Assembly (NCBI RefSeq): GCF_001421505.1
Contig: NZ_LMKL01000008.1
Coordinates: 62,001 to 126,000 of the forward strand
Origin: Sphingomonas sp. Leaf17
GTDB taxonomy: Bacteria; Pseudomonadota; Alphaproteobacteria; Sphingomonadales; Sphingomonadaceae
Length of the DNA stretch: 64,000 nucleotides
Reading direction: 5' to 3'
Shown in pieces: positions 57,101-64,000 of this stretch. The notes below the pieces were generated by a model. It had not been told where the DNA came from. It did not search any database and saw nothing but the letters and a program-made list of their open reading frames with translations. Position numbers and translations under genes: made by a program. Each line of letters opens with the position of its first letter. The first letter of the stretch is position 1.

Positions 57101-57168
57101 ACAATCTGTTCGTCAGCTTCGAGAACTTCGGCCGGCGCTTCACCTTCGGCGTCTCGGCACGCTTCTGA
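54142..57168 (+). CDS. TonB-dependent receptor, Xanthomonas/Caulobacter type
   Basis: Outer-membrane transporter of 1008 residues. I choose the ATG at 54142 (MLEEASKERSRATG), six bases after GGGGAGG. The N-terminus is long and basic before the signal core LLGGVMAGIGMAALPGVAAA. The plug has DDIVVTGIRGAIIQGLESKR, EIGKFPDKNLAEALQRVPGL and RFVSIRGLGPGFNTVLLNGR; the C-terminus ends FTFGVSARF with the usual terminal phenylalanine. It matches the TIGR01782-type family often linked to carbohydrate uptake and halogenase/sulfotransferase genes. The ligand is probably a galactan-derived oligosaccharide, by regulon inference. Confidence 0.9.
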   Translation: MLEEASKERSRATGLHRARLRLLGGVMAGIGMAALPGVAAAQTAPDAAAQPAAIPPQAEILPDDTPADDIVVTGIRGAIIQGLESKRRSDVIVESIKSEEIGKFPDKNLAEALQRVPGLSIDRDGGEGRFVSIRGLGPGFNTVLLNGRRIASENYNRSFSFDTISSDLIGGVNVYKTQQSYIREGGVGGTVDVRTARPLDRPGTHGAFRLEGLYEENSGKLTPNGSALFSTTFLDNRVGILMSFARQERRNRTYTTGTGSLRTIGAFTASDPVAYPALFAYDNFGVSPVYRPQEFNRNRIDEHRVRTGYSAAVQLRPVDGLEVNLDYLRSDFNTDTTVNSVSNWLYAVNPPKSAAGAVAGNGAGFTGFADYIRNQSRTEVDENGVVVKMDTNPNAGSQAFNVELNRRPTRTQMAGANIAYDIDDSLQLKLDGAYSTAKLDNPGLNRRRSMEIVGVGKYFLDATGAVPAITDIDPRLNASYDNASLVQVRQQYNTGDLIDAKNYEFSGELNWKINPDFKVRVGALRETGEKSLDRYATADALQQQVYQNSGYTFRSAAELRSVTNGILSPDPSLFGQAAGANNDTFLINVDAYDRYMADPANLARLRQIIAGRADATQRLAAIDAFIANGSSYAAVRTGASSRVKETVTSAYFDADGDFRLFGMESHITAGVRYTRTDITASGFSRVLTGFRKPIPAPNGPPPDPLALEGIFAAADGPGGLTELALRSKYENFLPSMNLKVLVTDDLVFRFAASQTLTRPELDEVAPRFNFGALSEVGSFASTNNTDLRPLVSTNLDASLEWYPAAATSFAVDLYQKQIDGLIVSGTTSGLTVPTVPAGPFNNFTISRPVNGGDVRLRGATFSVTHSFAFGAGIQANYTMVGSNRPFDPDSYDATKTTLPGVSDSFNVIGFYERGPIAARVAYNRRGGFLRNPSFCGGIYCSEQEPVFAKSYEQLDARLGFNVLKNVQVYAEGINLTKSSLAQSGRYDNLFVSFENFGRRFTFGVSARF

Positions 57169-57419
57169 CGAACCAGCAGGGTCGGGCGGCTTCCACCACC
57201 CGGTCCTGCCGCTCGATCCGGCCCGGCCGACCGGGCGGACAATGACGGACAACGACGCCCGCATGGTCGCGGACCATGCCGGTTGGCATGGATCGCGCGG
57301 CACAAATGACCCGGGCCTGGATCCGCCTCCCCGACGCCTGCATGACGAATATGGTATTTTCCGGTTTACGCCGCCCGCCCCAGCCGTCTAGGCAGGACTT
57401 TCAAAAGGGTGGCAAGGGT

Positions 57420-58391
57420 ATGATGCGGAAGGCTGATTTTCTTTCCGTGGGCGCATGCCTGCCGCTGTTGGCGGGGTGCAACCGGCACCAGTCGACGCTT
57501 GCACCGTTCGGGGAGGAGGCCGACACCGTCCGCACGATCGCGATCGTGCTCGTCGTCGGCGCGGTCATCATCGCCGCCGGTCTCGCCCTGCTCATGCGCC
57601 ATGCGATACGCGCGCCCGAAGGCCGCCTGACGCACAGGGGCGGAATGAAGCTGGTCCTCTGGCTCGGCGGCATTGGTCCCTCGATTATTCTCTTCGCGCT
57701 GCTGCTCTACGCCCTGCCCGCGATGCGCCCGCGCGAGGTCGCCGGCAACGACCTGAGGATCGGTGTCGTTGGCGAACAGTTCTGGTGGCGCATCCGCTAT
57801 GCGCCCCCCGGCGGGTCGGTGGTCGAAACCGCGAACGAACTGCGCCTGCCGGTCGGTCGCACGGTTGAACTGGCGCTGGACAGCCCGGACGTCATCCACA
57901 GCTTCTGGGTGCCCGGGCTGGCCGGCAAGATGGACATGATGCCCGGCCGCACCAACCGCCTCGTCGTCCGCGCTACCAGGGCGGGCACCTATCGCGGCGT
58001 CTGTGCCGAATTCTGCGGACTTGGCCATGCGCTGATGGCGTTCGATGTGATCGCCATGGAGCCGGCCGCGTTCGAACGCTGGCTCGCGCAACAGCGTCAG
58101 CCAGTCGCCGTCACGTCCTCGCCGGGCGCGCGCGCATTCGCCAGCTATGGCTGCGGTGGGTGCCACACGGTGCGCGGCGTCGGTCCCGTCGCACGGATCG
58201 GCCCCGACCTGACGCATTTCGGGTCGCGCCCGACACTGGCCGCCGGCGTCCTGCCGATGACGCACGCGAACATCGCCGGCTTCATCCGCGATCCGGGCAA
58301 GACCAAGCCCGGCGTGCGGATGCCCGCCTTCCCGCAGATGTCGGCCGCTGAAGCCGACCAGATCGCCAGCTACCTTCAGGGGCTCAAATGA
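57420..58391 (+). CDS. Cytochrome c oxidase subunit II with fused cytochrome c
   Basis: Electron-entry subunit of a caa3-like haem-copper oxidase. The 323-residue protein has a lipoprotein signal (LLAGC, Cys20), two membrane helices (about 38-59 and 78-100) and a complete CuA site: His160, Cys195, Glu197, Cys199, His203, Met206. The fused cytochrome c domain has CGGCH at 245-249. A shorter ATG one codon later is equally possible. It is the first of five genes joined by ATGA overlaps. The 251 bases upstream hold no gene that I see. Confidence 0.92.
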   Translation: MMRKADFLSVGACLPLLAGCNRHQSTLAPFGEEADTVRTIAIVLVVGAVIIAAGLALLMRHAIRAPEGRLTHRGGMKLVLWLGGIGPSIILFALLLYALPAMRPREVAGNDLRIGVVGEQFWWRIRYAPPGGSVVETANELRLPVGRTVELALDSPDVIHSFWVPGLAGKMDMMPGRTNRLVVRATRAGTYRGVCAEFCGLGHALMAFDVIAMEPAAFERWLAQQRQPVAVTSSPGARAFASYGCGGCHTVRGVGPVARIGPDLTHFGSRPTLAAGVLPMTHANIAGFIRDPGKTKPGVRMPAFPQMSAAEADQIASYLQGLK

Positions 58392-60934
58392 CCACCGAGA
58401 GCGCCCAGTACGTCGCCCCCGACCAGAACGATCCCGCCGTCCGCAAGGGCCAGGAGGATCGCTTGCGCGAAGTGTGGAAGGCCCCGACCGGCTGGTTCTT
58501 TCGCTGGACCGACGTCAACAACAACCGGATCGGCGTGTGGTACACGCTGACCGCGTTCGGCTTCATGCTGTTCGCCGGCGTCCTCGCGCTCATCATGCGG
58601 ACGCAGCTGGCGGTGCCGAACAACGACCTCGTCACCGCGAACACCTTCAACCAGCTGTTCACGCTGCACGGCTCGATGATGATGTTCCTGTTCGCCGTGC
58701 CGATGTTCGAGGCGGTGTCGATCATCCTGCTGCCCCAGCTGCTGGGTGCGCGCGACCTGCCGTTTCCGCGGCTGTCGTCGTTCGGCTACTGGTCGTTCCT
58801 GATCGGCGGCGTGTTCGTGTCGGGGTCGATCTTCTTCGACGCGGCCCCCGATGGCGGCTGGTTCATGTACCCGCCGCTGACCACCCGGACCGATCTCAGC
58901 GGTCTCGGCGCGGATATCTGGATGCTGGGCCTCAGCTTCATCGAGGTGTCGTCGGTCGCCGCCGCGGTCGAACTGATCGTCGGCGTGCTGAAATGCCGCC
59001 CGCCCGGCATGCGGCTGAACCTGATGCCGCTGTACGCCTGGTACATCCTGGTCGTCGCGGTCATGATCCTGTTCGCATTCCCGCCGCTGATCGCCGGCGA
59101 CGTGCTGTTCGAAATGGAACGGCTGCTGAACTGGCCGTTCTTCAACGCGGAGAAAGGTGGCGACCCGCTGCTGTGGCAGCACCTGTTCTGGATCTTCGGT
59201 CACCCGGAAGTCTACATCGTCTTCCTGCCGTCGATCGCGCTGTTCGCGATGCTGATCCCGACGTTCGCGCAGCGCCACCTGCTCGGTTATCCGTGGATCG
59301 TGCTGGCCGCCGTCGGCACCGCGTTCCTCAGCTTCGGGCTGTGGGTCCATCACATGTTCACGACCGGCCTGCCCAAGATCAGCCTCGCCTTCTTTTCCGC
59401 CGCGTCCGAGGCGGTGGCCATCCCGACGGGCGTGCAGATCTTCGTGTTCATCGCGACGCTGTGGGCCGGCAACGTCAAGAAATCGACGCCACTGCTGTAC
59501 GCGAGCGGAAGCCTCGCGGTGTTCGTGATCGGCGGCCTGACCGGCGTGATGGTCGCGGTCGCCCCGTTCGACTGGCAGGCGCACGACACCTATTTCATCG
59601 TCGCGCATCTGCATTATGTGCTGATCGGCGGCACGCTGCTGCCGCTGTTCGCCGGGCTGTATTATTACTGGCCGCTGATTACGGGCAAGAAACTCAGCGA
59701 CACGCTCGGGCGGATCGCGTTCTGGATCATGTTCGTCGGCATGAACCTGACCTTCTTCCCGATGCACCTGTCGGGCCTGCTCGGCATGCCGCGCCGCGTC
59801 TTCACCTATCCGGAGGAACTCGGGATCGGCGGACTGAACCTGGCCTCGACCGCCGGCTCGTACCTATTTGCGCTCGGCGTGCTGATCGTCTGTGTCGACC
59901 TGGCGCTGTCGCCGCGCCGTTCAAAGGCCCCGCGCAATCCCTGGAATGCCGGCACGCTCGAATGGCTGGCGCATCCCGACGACGAGGATTGGGGCATCCG
60001 TTCGGTACCGCTGATCGAGAGCCGCTATCCGATCTGGGACCAGAAGAACTTCGTGCAGAAGGTCGACGAGGGCCGCTTCTTCCTGCCCGACGCGGAGGAG
60101 ATGCGGCGCGAGTCGATCGTCACCACCGTGCTCGACGCGCGGCCGTTGCAGGTGATCCGCCTGGGCACGCCCAGCGTGAAGCCGATGATGACCGCCGTTG
60201 CACTCGCCGGCGTGTTCATCCTGACCACCTATCACCTCTATATCTGGTCGGCGGTCAGCGGCATCGCGACGCTCGCCTGCGTGCTGTGGTGGCTGTGGAC
60301 CGGGACCGCCGAGATCCCTGAAAAGCCGACCAAGCATATCGGCCACGGCATCGAGGTGCCGCTCTACACCTCCGGGCCGGCGGCGCCGGGCTGGTGGGCG
60401 ATGTTCATCACGATGATGGCGGACGCGACCGCGTTTTCAGGGCTGGTGTTCGGCTATTTCTTCTTCTGGACGATCCACACCGATTTCCCGCCGAGCGGTG
60501 CAGGACTGGACGGGCCGGGCGTGGTCTGGCCGATGGTCGCACTGGCGCTGACCCTGACCGGCTGGGCCGCGACCGTGGGCGCACGCGAGGTTCATCGTCG
60601 CGGCAACGTAACCGCGGGCCGGGCGCTGCTGGTGGTCGGGATCGTCGCGACGCTGGCCAGCCTGTTCGCCGGGCTTGCCGGGCCTTGGGTATCGGGTCTC
60701 GATCCCGAGCTGCATGTATACCCGGCCATCGTCTGGACGCTGGTGATCTGGACCGCCGTCCACGCCGCGATCGGCGTCATCATGCAGGCCTACACGCTCG
60801 CGCGCAGCTTCGCGGGCAAGATGACGCCGGTCTATGACGCGGACCTGCGCAACATCACCGTGTACCACCATTTCCTCGCGCTGACCGGCATCGTGACGTT
60901 CTGCACGATCGGCCTGTTCCCGGGGGTCGCATGA
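58388..60934 (+). CDS. Cytochrome c oxidase, fused subunits I and III
   Basis: Catalytic subunit of a haem-copper oxidase fused in one 848-residue chain to subunit III. Subunit I (to about 560) keeps the haem ligand His94 (TLHG), CuB ligands His272, His321 and His322 with Tyr276 in GHPEVY, Glu274, and haem ligands His407 and His409 (AHLHY). The segment PTGVQIF has Gln350 where A1 oxidases have the K-channel lysine, and FPRLSS has Ser130 where the D-channel asparagine is expected; Asp123 is kept. Subunit III (about 590-848) has its usual helices. Oxygen reduction is expected; pumping efficiency is open. Confidence 0.92.
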   Translation: MTTESAQYVAPDQNDPAVRKGQEDRLREVWKAPTGWFFRWTDVNNNRIGVWYTLTAFGFMLFAGVLALIMRTQLAVPNNDLVTANTFNQLFTLHGSMMMFLFAVPMFEAVSIILLPQLLGARDLPFPRLSSFGYWSFLIGGVFVSGSIFFDAAPDGGWFMYPPLTTRTDLSGLGADIWMLGLSFIEVSSVAAAVELIVGVLKCRPPGMRLNLMPLYAWYILVVAVMILFAFPPLIAGDVLFEMERLLNWPFFNAEKGGDPLLWQHLFWIFGHPEVYIVFLPSIALFAMLIPTFAQRHLLGYPWIVLAAVGTAFLSFGLWVHHMFTTGLPKISLAFFSAASEAVAIPTGVQIFVFIATLWAGNVKKSTPLLYASGSLAVFVIGGLTGVMVAVAPFDWQAHDTYFIVAHLHYVLIGGTLLPLFAGLYYYWPLITGKKLSDTLGRIAFWIMFVGMNLTFFPMHLSGLLGMPRRVFTYPEELGIGGLNLASTAGSYLFALGVLIVCVDLALSPRRSKAPRNPWNAGTLEWLAHPDDEDWGIRSVPLIESRYPIWDQKNFVQKVDEGRFFLPDAEEMRRESIVTTVLDARPLQVIRLGTPSVKPMMTAVALAGVFILTTYHLYIWSAVSGIATLACVLWWLWTGTAEIPEKPTKHIGHGIEVPLYTSGPAAPGWWAMFITMMADATAFSGLVFGYFFFWTIHTDFPPSGAGLDGPGVVWPMVALALTLTGWAATVGAREVHRRGNVTAGRALLVVGIVATLASLFAGLAGPWVSGLDPELHVYPAIVWTLVIWTAVHAAIGVIMQAYTLARSFAGKMTPVYDADLRNITVYHHFLALTGIVTFCTIGLFPGVA

Positions 60935-61332
60935 CGCGCGAGCCGGAGGGACGACGGTTCGGCCACTGGGCGCGCGACCTGAAGGTGACGTTGTGGACGC
61001 TGATCGTCCCGCCGACGATCTGGGCCGCGCATTTCCTGTTCTGCTACCTCTGGGTGGCGGTGACCTGTGCGAAGCGGCCGGCAACGGCACTGAACGGCTT
61101 TCCGCTGGCGACGCTGATCGCGACGATCGTGGCGTTGCTCGGCATCGCCGCCGCCGGCTATGTCGCGCGCGTCCAGTCGCAGACACCCGGCGACCCGCCG
61201 CCGCACGAACAGGGCACCGCGATCGACCGGCTGCGCTTTCTGGCGCTGTCGACCCGGCTGCTGGCCGGGCTGAGCTTCGTCGCCGTTCTCTTCACCGCGC
61301 TGCCGGTCATCGTGTTCGGCGATTGTCGATGA
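60931..61332 (+). CDS. Small membrane protein of the oxidase operon
   Basis: I do not recognise a named family. The 133-residue protein has three hydrophobic segments: LWTLIVPPTIWAAHFLFCYL, LATLIATIVALLGIAAAGYV and LLAGLSFVAVLFTALPVIVF. The first includes His and Cys residues facing the membrane. Four-base overlaps connect it to the oxidase and CtaG genes, so it probably serves as an accessory or assembly subunit of this oxidase. Confidence 0.75.
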   Translation: MTREPEGRRFGHWARDLKVTLWTLIVPPTIWAAHFLFCYLWVAVTCAKRPATALNGFPLATLIATIVALLGIAAAGYVARVQSQTPGDPPPHEQGTAIDRLRFLALSTRLLAGLSFVAVLFTALPVIVFGDCR

Positions 61333-61949
61333 GACGCGCCGCCCTCGCATCGGGCATCGCCCTGGTCCCGATCGGCTGGGCATTCGCCGCCGCGCCGCTC
61401 GGGATGGTCGGGCACATGGCGGGGCACATGATCGCGGTCGCGGTCGCCGCGCCGTTCCTCGCCTACGGCATCGCGGGCACGCGCTGGGATCCGGCCGAGC
61501 GCTGGCCGACCGTCGTGACGCCGCTGGCGATGTCGCTGGTCGAGCTGGCCGTGGTATGGCTCTGGCACCTGCCGGCCCTCAGGCTGCGCGTCGACATGCA
61601 GGCACCGGCACTGCTGATCGAGCAGGCGAGCTTCCTCGCCGCCGGCGTCCTCCTGTGGAGCGCGGTGCTCGGCACGCGCATTGGCGGCGCGAGCGACCGC
61701 CGCGCGTCGGGCATCGCCGCGCTGCTGCTGACGTCGATGCACATGACGCTGCTCGGCGCGCTGATCGGCCTTGCCCCGCGGCCGCTGTACGCGATGATGG
61801 CGATGCACCCGGCAATCCACGGTCTCGACGCGCTCGAGGACCAGCAACTCGGTAGCGTCGTCATGCTGATGGTCGGTGCCGCAAGCTATTTCATCGGCGG
61901 GCTGGCGATGCTCGGCGGACTCTTGAAGACACGGAGCGCGACCGCATGA
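61329..61949 (+). CDS. CtaG-like (caa3-type) oxidase assembly factor
   Basis: Membrane protein of 206 residues resembling the caa3_CtaG family, needed for CuA/CuB assembly of caa3 oxidases in Bacillus; it is unrelated to the Cox11-type CtaG. The ATG at 61329 overlaps the previous stop. Conserved histidine motifs are GHMAGHM, VWLWHLPAL, SMHMTLLGALIG and HPAIHGLDALEDQQLG, spread over about six helices. Its place between oxidase and cytochrome genes supports the assignment. Confidence 0.85.
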   Translation: MRRAALASGIALVPIGWAFAAAPLGMVGHMAGHMIAVAVAAPFLAYGIAGTRWDPAERWPTVVTPLAMSLVELAVVWLWHLPALRLRVDMQAPALLIEQASFLAAGVLLWSAVLGTRIGGASDRRASGIAALLLTSMHMTLLGALIGLAPRPLYAMMAMHPAIHGLDALEDQQLGSVVMLMVGAASYFIGGLAMLGGLLKTRSATA

Positions 61950-62974
61950 CGATCCGGATCACCTGGGCGCGCGCCGTCGCCGCCCTCGTCGCGCTGGCGC
62001 TGGCCGGTCTGCTGTTCGCGTGGTCGGGCGTGTTCAACATCGCCGCATCGTCGGGGCACTGGAAGGTCACCGACTGGTTCCTCCACTGGACGATGCGCAA
62101 TTCCGTCCGCACCTATGCCGCCATCACCGCCCCCGACGATCCCAGGGCGGACGCGGGGCTGGTCAGTGCCGCCGGCCTGTTCAAGGCAAGCTGTGCCGCC
62201 TGTCACGGCGCGCCCGGCGTCCGCCCCCTGCCGGTGATGCAGGCCGCGACGCCGCCTGCCCCCGACCTGTCGGTCAACGCCCGCGAATGGACCGACAAGC
62301 AGATCTTCTGGATCCTGAAACGCGGCGTCAAATATACCGGGATGCCCGGCTGGGCCGCGCGGGACCGCGACGATGAAGTCCGCCGCATGGTCGCGTTCGT
62401 CCGCCTGCTGCCCGGCATGACGCCGGCGACCTACCGCACGCTGACCGAGGTTCCCGGTATCGCCGACGCCCGGATCGCAACCTGTGCCGGCTGTCACGGC
62501 GCGGACGGACGGGGACGCGGCCAGCCCGACATGCCGATCCTCGGCGGCCAGAGTCCGGCCTATCTCCGCGCCGCATTGACCGCCTATGCGACCGGCAAGC
62601 GCCAGAGCGCGGTCATGGCCAACGCGGCCGCTACGCTGACCCCGGCCGACATGACACGCCTCGCCGACCATTTCGCCGCCATGCCGGGGATCGGACGCAC
62701 CGCCCCGTCCGGCACGACCGAGGCGGCAAGGATCGTCCGCGAAGGGCTGCCAAAGGCGCAGCTGCCGGCCTGCGCCAGCTGCCATGCCCCCGGCAAGCCG
62801 TTCCCGGTGCTCGCCGGCCAGCGCGCCAGCTACATCGCCCAGCGCCTGCGTCACTGGCGCGGCGACGAAACGGTGGTCGACGCGCGGAAATCGCAGGCGA
62901 CGATGCCGGTCATCGCCCGGCGCATCCCGGAGGACATGATCGACCCGCTCGCACGCTATCTGGCGGGCCGCTGA
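61946..62974 (+). CDS. Membrane-anchored triheme cytochrome c
   Basis: Electron carrier of 342 residues with an uncleaved N-terminal helix (about 8-28) and three haem c sites: CAACH (83-87), CAGCH (180-184) and CASCH (276-280). The last two domains resemble tandem c4-type cytochromes, with LGGQSPAYLRAALTAYATG and LAGQRASYIAQRLRHWRGD repeating the same pattern. It is the last gene of the oxidase operon (ATGA overlap) and is well placed to carry electrons from the bc1 complex or a periplasmic dehydrogenase to the subunit II haem. Confidence 0.88.
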   Translation: MTIRITWARAVAALVALALAGLLFAWSGVFNIAASSGHWKVTDWFLHWTMRNSVRTYAAITAPDDPRADAGLVSAAGLFKASCAACHGAPGVRPLPVMQAATPPAPDLSVNAREWTDKQIFWILKRGVKYTGMPGWAARDRDDEVRRMVAFVRLLPGMTPATYRTLTEVPGIADARIATCAGCHGADGRGRGQPDMPILGGQSPAYLRAALTAYATGKRQSAVMANAAATLTPADMTRLADHFAAMPGIGRTAPSGTTEAARIVREGLPKAQLPACASCHAPGKPFPVLAGQRASYIAQRLRHWRGDETVVDARKSQATMPVIARRIPEDMIDPLARYLAGR

Positions 62975-63088
62975 CCGATCCGGCTGGCCGGTCGCTTCCT
63001 CGGTTTTTCGGATATCGAACGGTAGCACGCCGTCATCGACGGTGCGGCGGACGGACCGGCACCGTCACCGGCGACGCCCCCGGCAACG

Positions 63089-63799
63089 TCAGCGGATCCC
63101 ACCGGTCGGGATAGCCGTGGGCGAAGGATCGCCGACATCGCCCGCACCACCGTCGGGCACACCACCGCCGGTCGCCATGCCGCCAGCGCCAGCGCCGCCA
63201 CTCCGGCCAGCCGAAGCCGCGTCACGATCCGACTTGCCCCGCCCGCCTGTGCCGGCCGGTCGTGTCGGCCCCTGCGCCGGCAGCACGAGGTCGCGCGGAA
63301 TAGCCTGGAGATCCAGCGCCGCGCGGACGAAATTGCGTAGCGACACGACCAGATCGTGGGTCGGCACCGGCCGCCCCGCGACCAGGTCATGCGCCGCCGC
63401 CACCGCCAGCCGAACCTGCTCGTCGGTGCCGAGCAGGATGATGTCGGACAGCGCGGCCTCCACCGCATCGCGGATCCGCCGGCCGCGATCCGAACCGGCG
63501 ATCGCCTCCGCATCCAGCCGAAGCGGCGCGGCGAGCGCCGGGTCGCCCTCGCGCCGGCGCAGGTCGCGCAGGTGCGCGGGATCGACCGTCAGCGTGCCCG
63601 TGAACGATCCGCCCAGCGTCTTGTACGCCGCGATCAGCGTACGCAGCCGTTCGTTGATCTGGCGGTTCATGCGTTCGCGCCGCTGCTGGATCGTCATCAT
63701 CGTCAGCAACCGGATGCCGACGCCGATCAGCGTCACCAGCGCCAGGCCAAGCATCGTCGCCAGCACGCTCTGCCAGGAACTGAAATCAATCGTCCGCAT
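63089..63799 (-). CDS. Hypothetical protein with one membrane helix
   Basis: I do not recognise a function. From the ATG at 63799, with a GGAAGGGGAGAG ribosome-binding site, it has 236 residues. One membrane segment (WQSVLATMLGLALVTLIGVG) is followed by a basic, glutamine/arginine-rich coiled stretch (QQRRERMNRQINERLRTLIA). An alpha-helical domain comes next (DAVEAALSDIILLGTDEQVR), then a low-complexity Gly/Ala-rich tail of about 55 residues. Homologous proteins with this pattern occur widely as unannotated entries. It is convergent with the oxidase operon. Confidence 0.7.
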   Translation of the reverse strand: MRTIDFSSWQSVLATMLGLALVTLIGVGIRLLTMMTIQQRRERMNRQINERLRTLIAAYKTLGGSFTGTLTVDPAHLRDLRRREGDPALAAPLRLDAEAIAGSDRGRRIRDAVEAALSDIILLGTDEQVRLAVAAAHDLVAGRPVPTHDLVVSLRNFVRAALDLQAIPRDLVLPAQGPTRPAGTGGRGKSDRDAASAGRSGGAGAGGMATGGGVPDGGAGDVGDPSPTAIPTGGIR

Positions 63800-63976
63800 G
63801 CCCGCTCTCCCCTTCCTGTCCGAAACCATGGTTCCGGCATGGCCGCAAGCGCCGCGTCGCCCCGGGCCATCGCCGCGGACATACGACCAGTCCGGCGTCA
63901 GACGGGGCGGACCGACGGACCCGCGCTGGCCCGACGCCCGGTACCCGCCCTATGACCGCAGCGTCGGTGCGGGGTA

Positions 63977-64000
63977 ATGATGTTGCGTAAACTTGAAACA
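63977..64000 (+). CDS. Possible start of a gene cut by the window edge
   Basis: ATG ATG at 63977-63982, preceded by GGGG, opens a frame (MMLRKLET) that runs off the end of the window. Eight codons are too few to judge; it may be the start of the next gene or nothing. Confidence 0.2.

Noticed and set aside
47948..57168. A genomic island inserted at tRNA-Gly.
   Set aside because: The halogenase cluster lies next to a tRNA gene, a common integration site, but I see no integrase, no repeat of the tRNA 3' end and no clear base-composition change.
58388..60934. The subunit I-III fusion as a sequencing or frameshift artefact.
   Set aside because: The linker is long, in frame and has normal codon pattern, and such fusions are known in caa3-type oxidases.

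Overview
The window is GC-rich chromosomal DNA from an alphaproteobacterium, most likely a Sphingomonas or close relative (Sphingomonadales). This is inferred from the protein sequences, the large Xanthomonas/Caulobacter-type TonB-dependent receptors, the De Ley-Doudoroff galactose-catabolism genes and the palindromic intergenic repeats. No rRNA, CRISPR array, insertion sequence or integrase was seen.

Layout. (1) 6-9599, minus strand: the str operon (rpsL, rpsG, fusA, tuf) followed by the first nine genes of the S10 operon (rpsJ to rplP), cut by the left edge. (2) 9811-10836: an exported alpha/beta hydrolase. (3) 10987-17307, plus strand: tRNA-Trp, secE, nusG, rplK, rplA, then a large Tat-exported PhoX-type protein on the opposite strand, then rplJ and rplL. 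(4) 17475-21158: a three-gene membrane-protein/HTH module, a second hydrolase and a proline-rich membrane protein. (5) 21468-29971: rpoB and rpoC behind a clear sigma-70-like promoter. The usual rplKAJL-rpoBC-str gene string is therefore broken in several places. (6) 30308-32555: metallophosphoesterase, MTA phosphorylase and a DUF2147 protein. (7) 32687-47887: a galactan/galactose utilisation locus with an MHS-family transporter, GH2 beta-galactosidase, GH53 endo-galactanase, a TonB receptor with a PHP metallohydrolase, a PRISE-like reductase, KDPGal aldolase, KDGal kinase, a sodium symporter and a GntR/FadR regulator. (8) 47948-57168: tRNA-Gly(CCC), then a four-gene operon (beta-helix protein, flavin-dependent halogenase, degenerate halogenase homologue, TPR-sulfotransferase) divergent from a second TonB receptor. 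(9) 57420-62974: a five-gene, fully overlapping operon for a cytochrome c oxidase with fused subunits I and III and a triheme cytochrome c. (10) A hypothetical membrane-anchored protein at the right end.

How the parts fit. In regions 7 and 8 the proposed flow is: secreted GH53 cuts beta-1,4-galactan, TonB receptors import oligomers, GH2 releases galactose, the SSS/MHS carriers move sugar or acid across the inner membrane, and DgoK/DgoA finish galactonate breakdown to pyruvate and glyceraldehyde-3-phosphate. Galactose dehydrogenase, lactonase and galactonate dehydratase are not in the window. A shared palindromic site (TTATC-N-GAYAA) lies upstream of the symporter/regulator pair, the GH2-GH53 pair and the second TonB receptor/halogenase pair, suggesting that the unexplained halogenase cluster belongs to the same regulon.

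The most unusual signals are: a 23-nt hairpin present in sense orientation upstream of both tuf and rplK with a compensatory base-pair change; a terminator-like hairpin in the str leader; the sugar regulon that takes in the halogenase operon; and an oxidase whose conserved K-channel lysine and D-channel asparagine both appear to be replaced.
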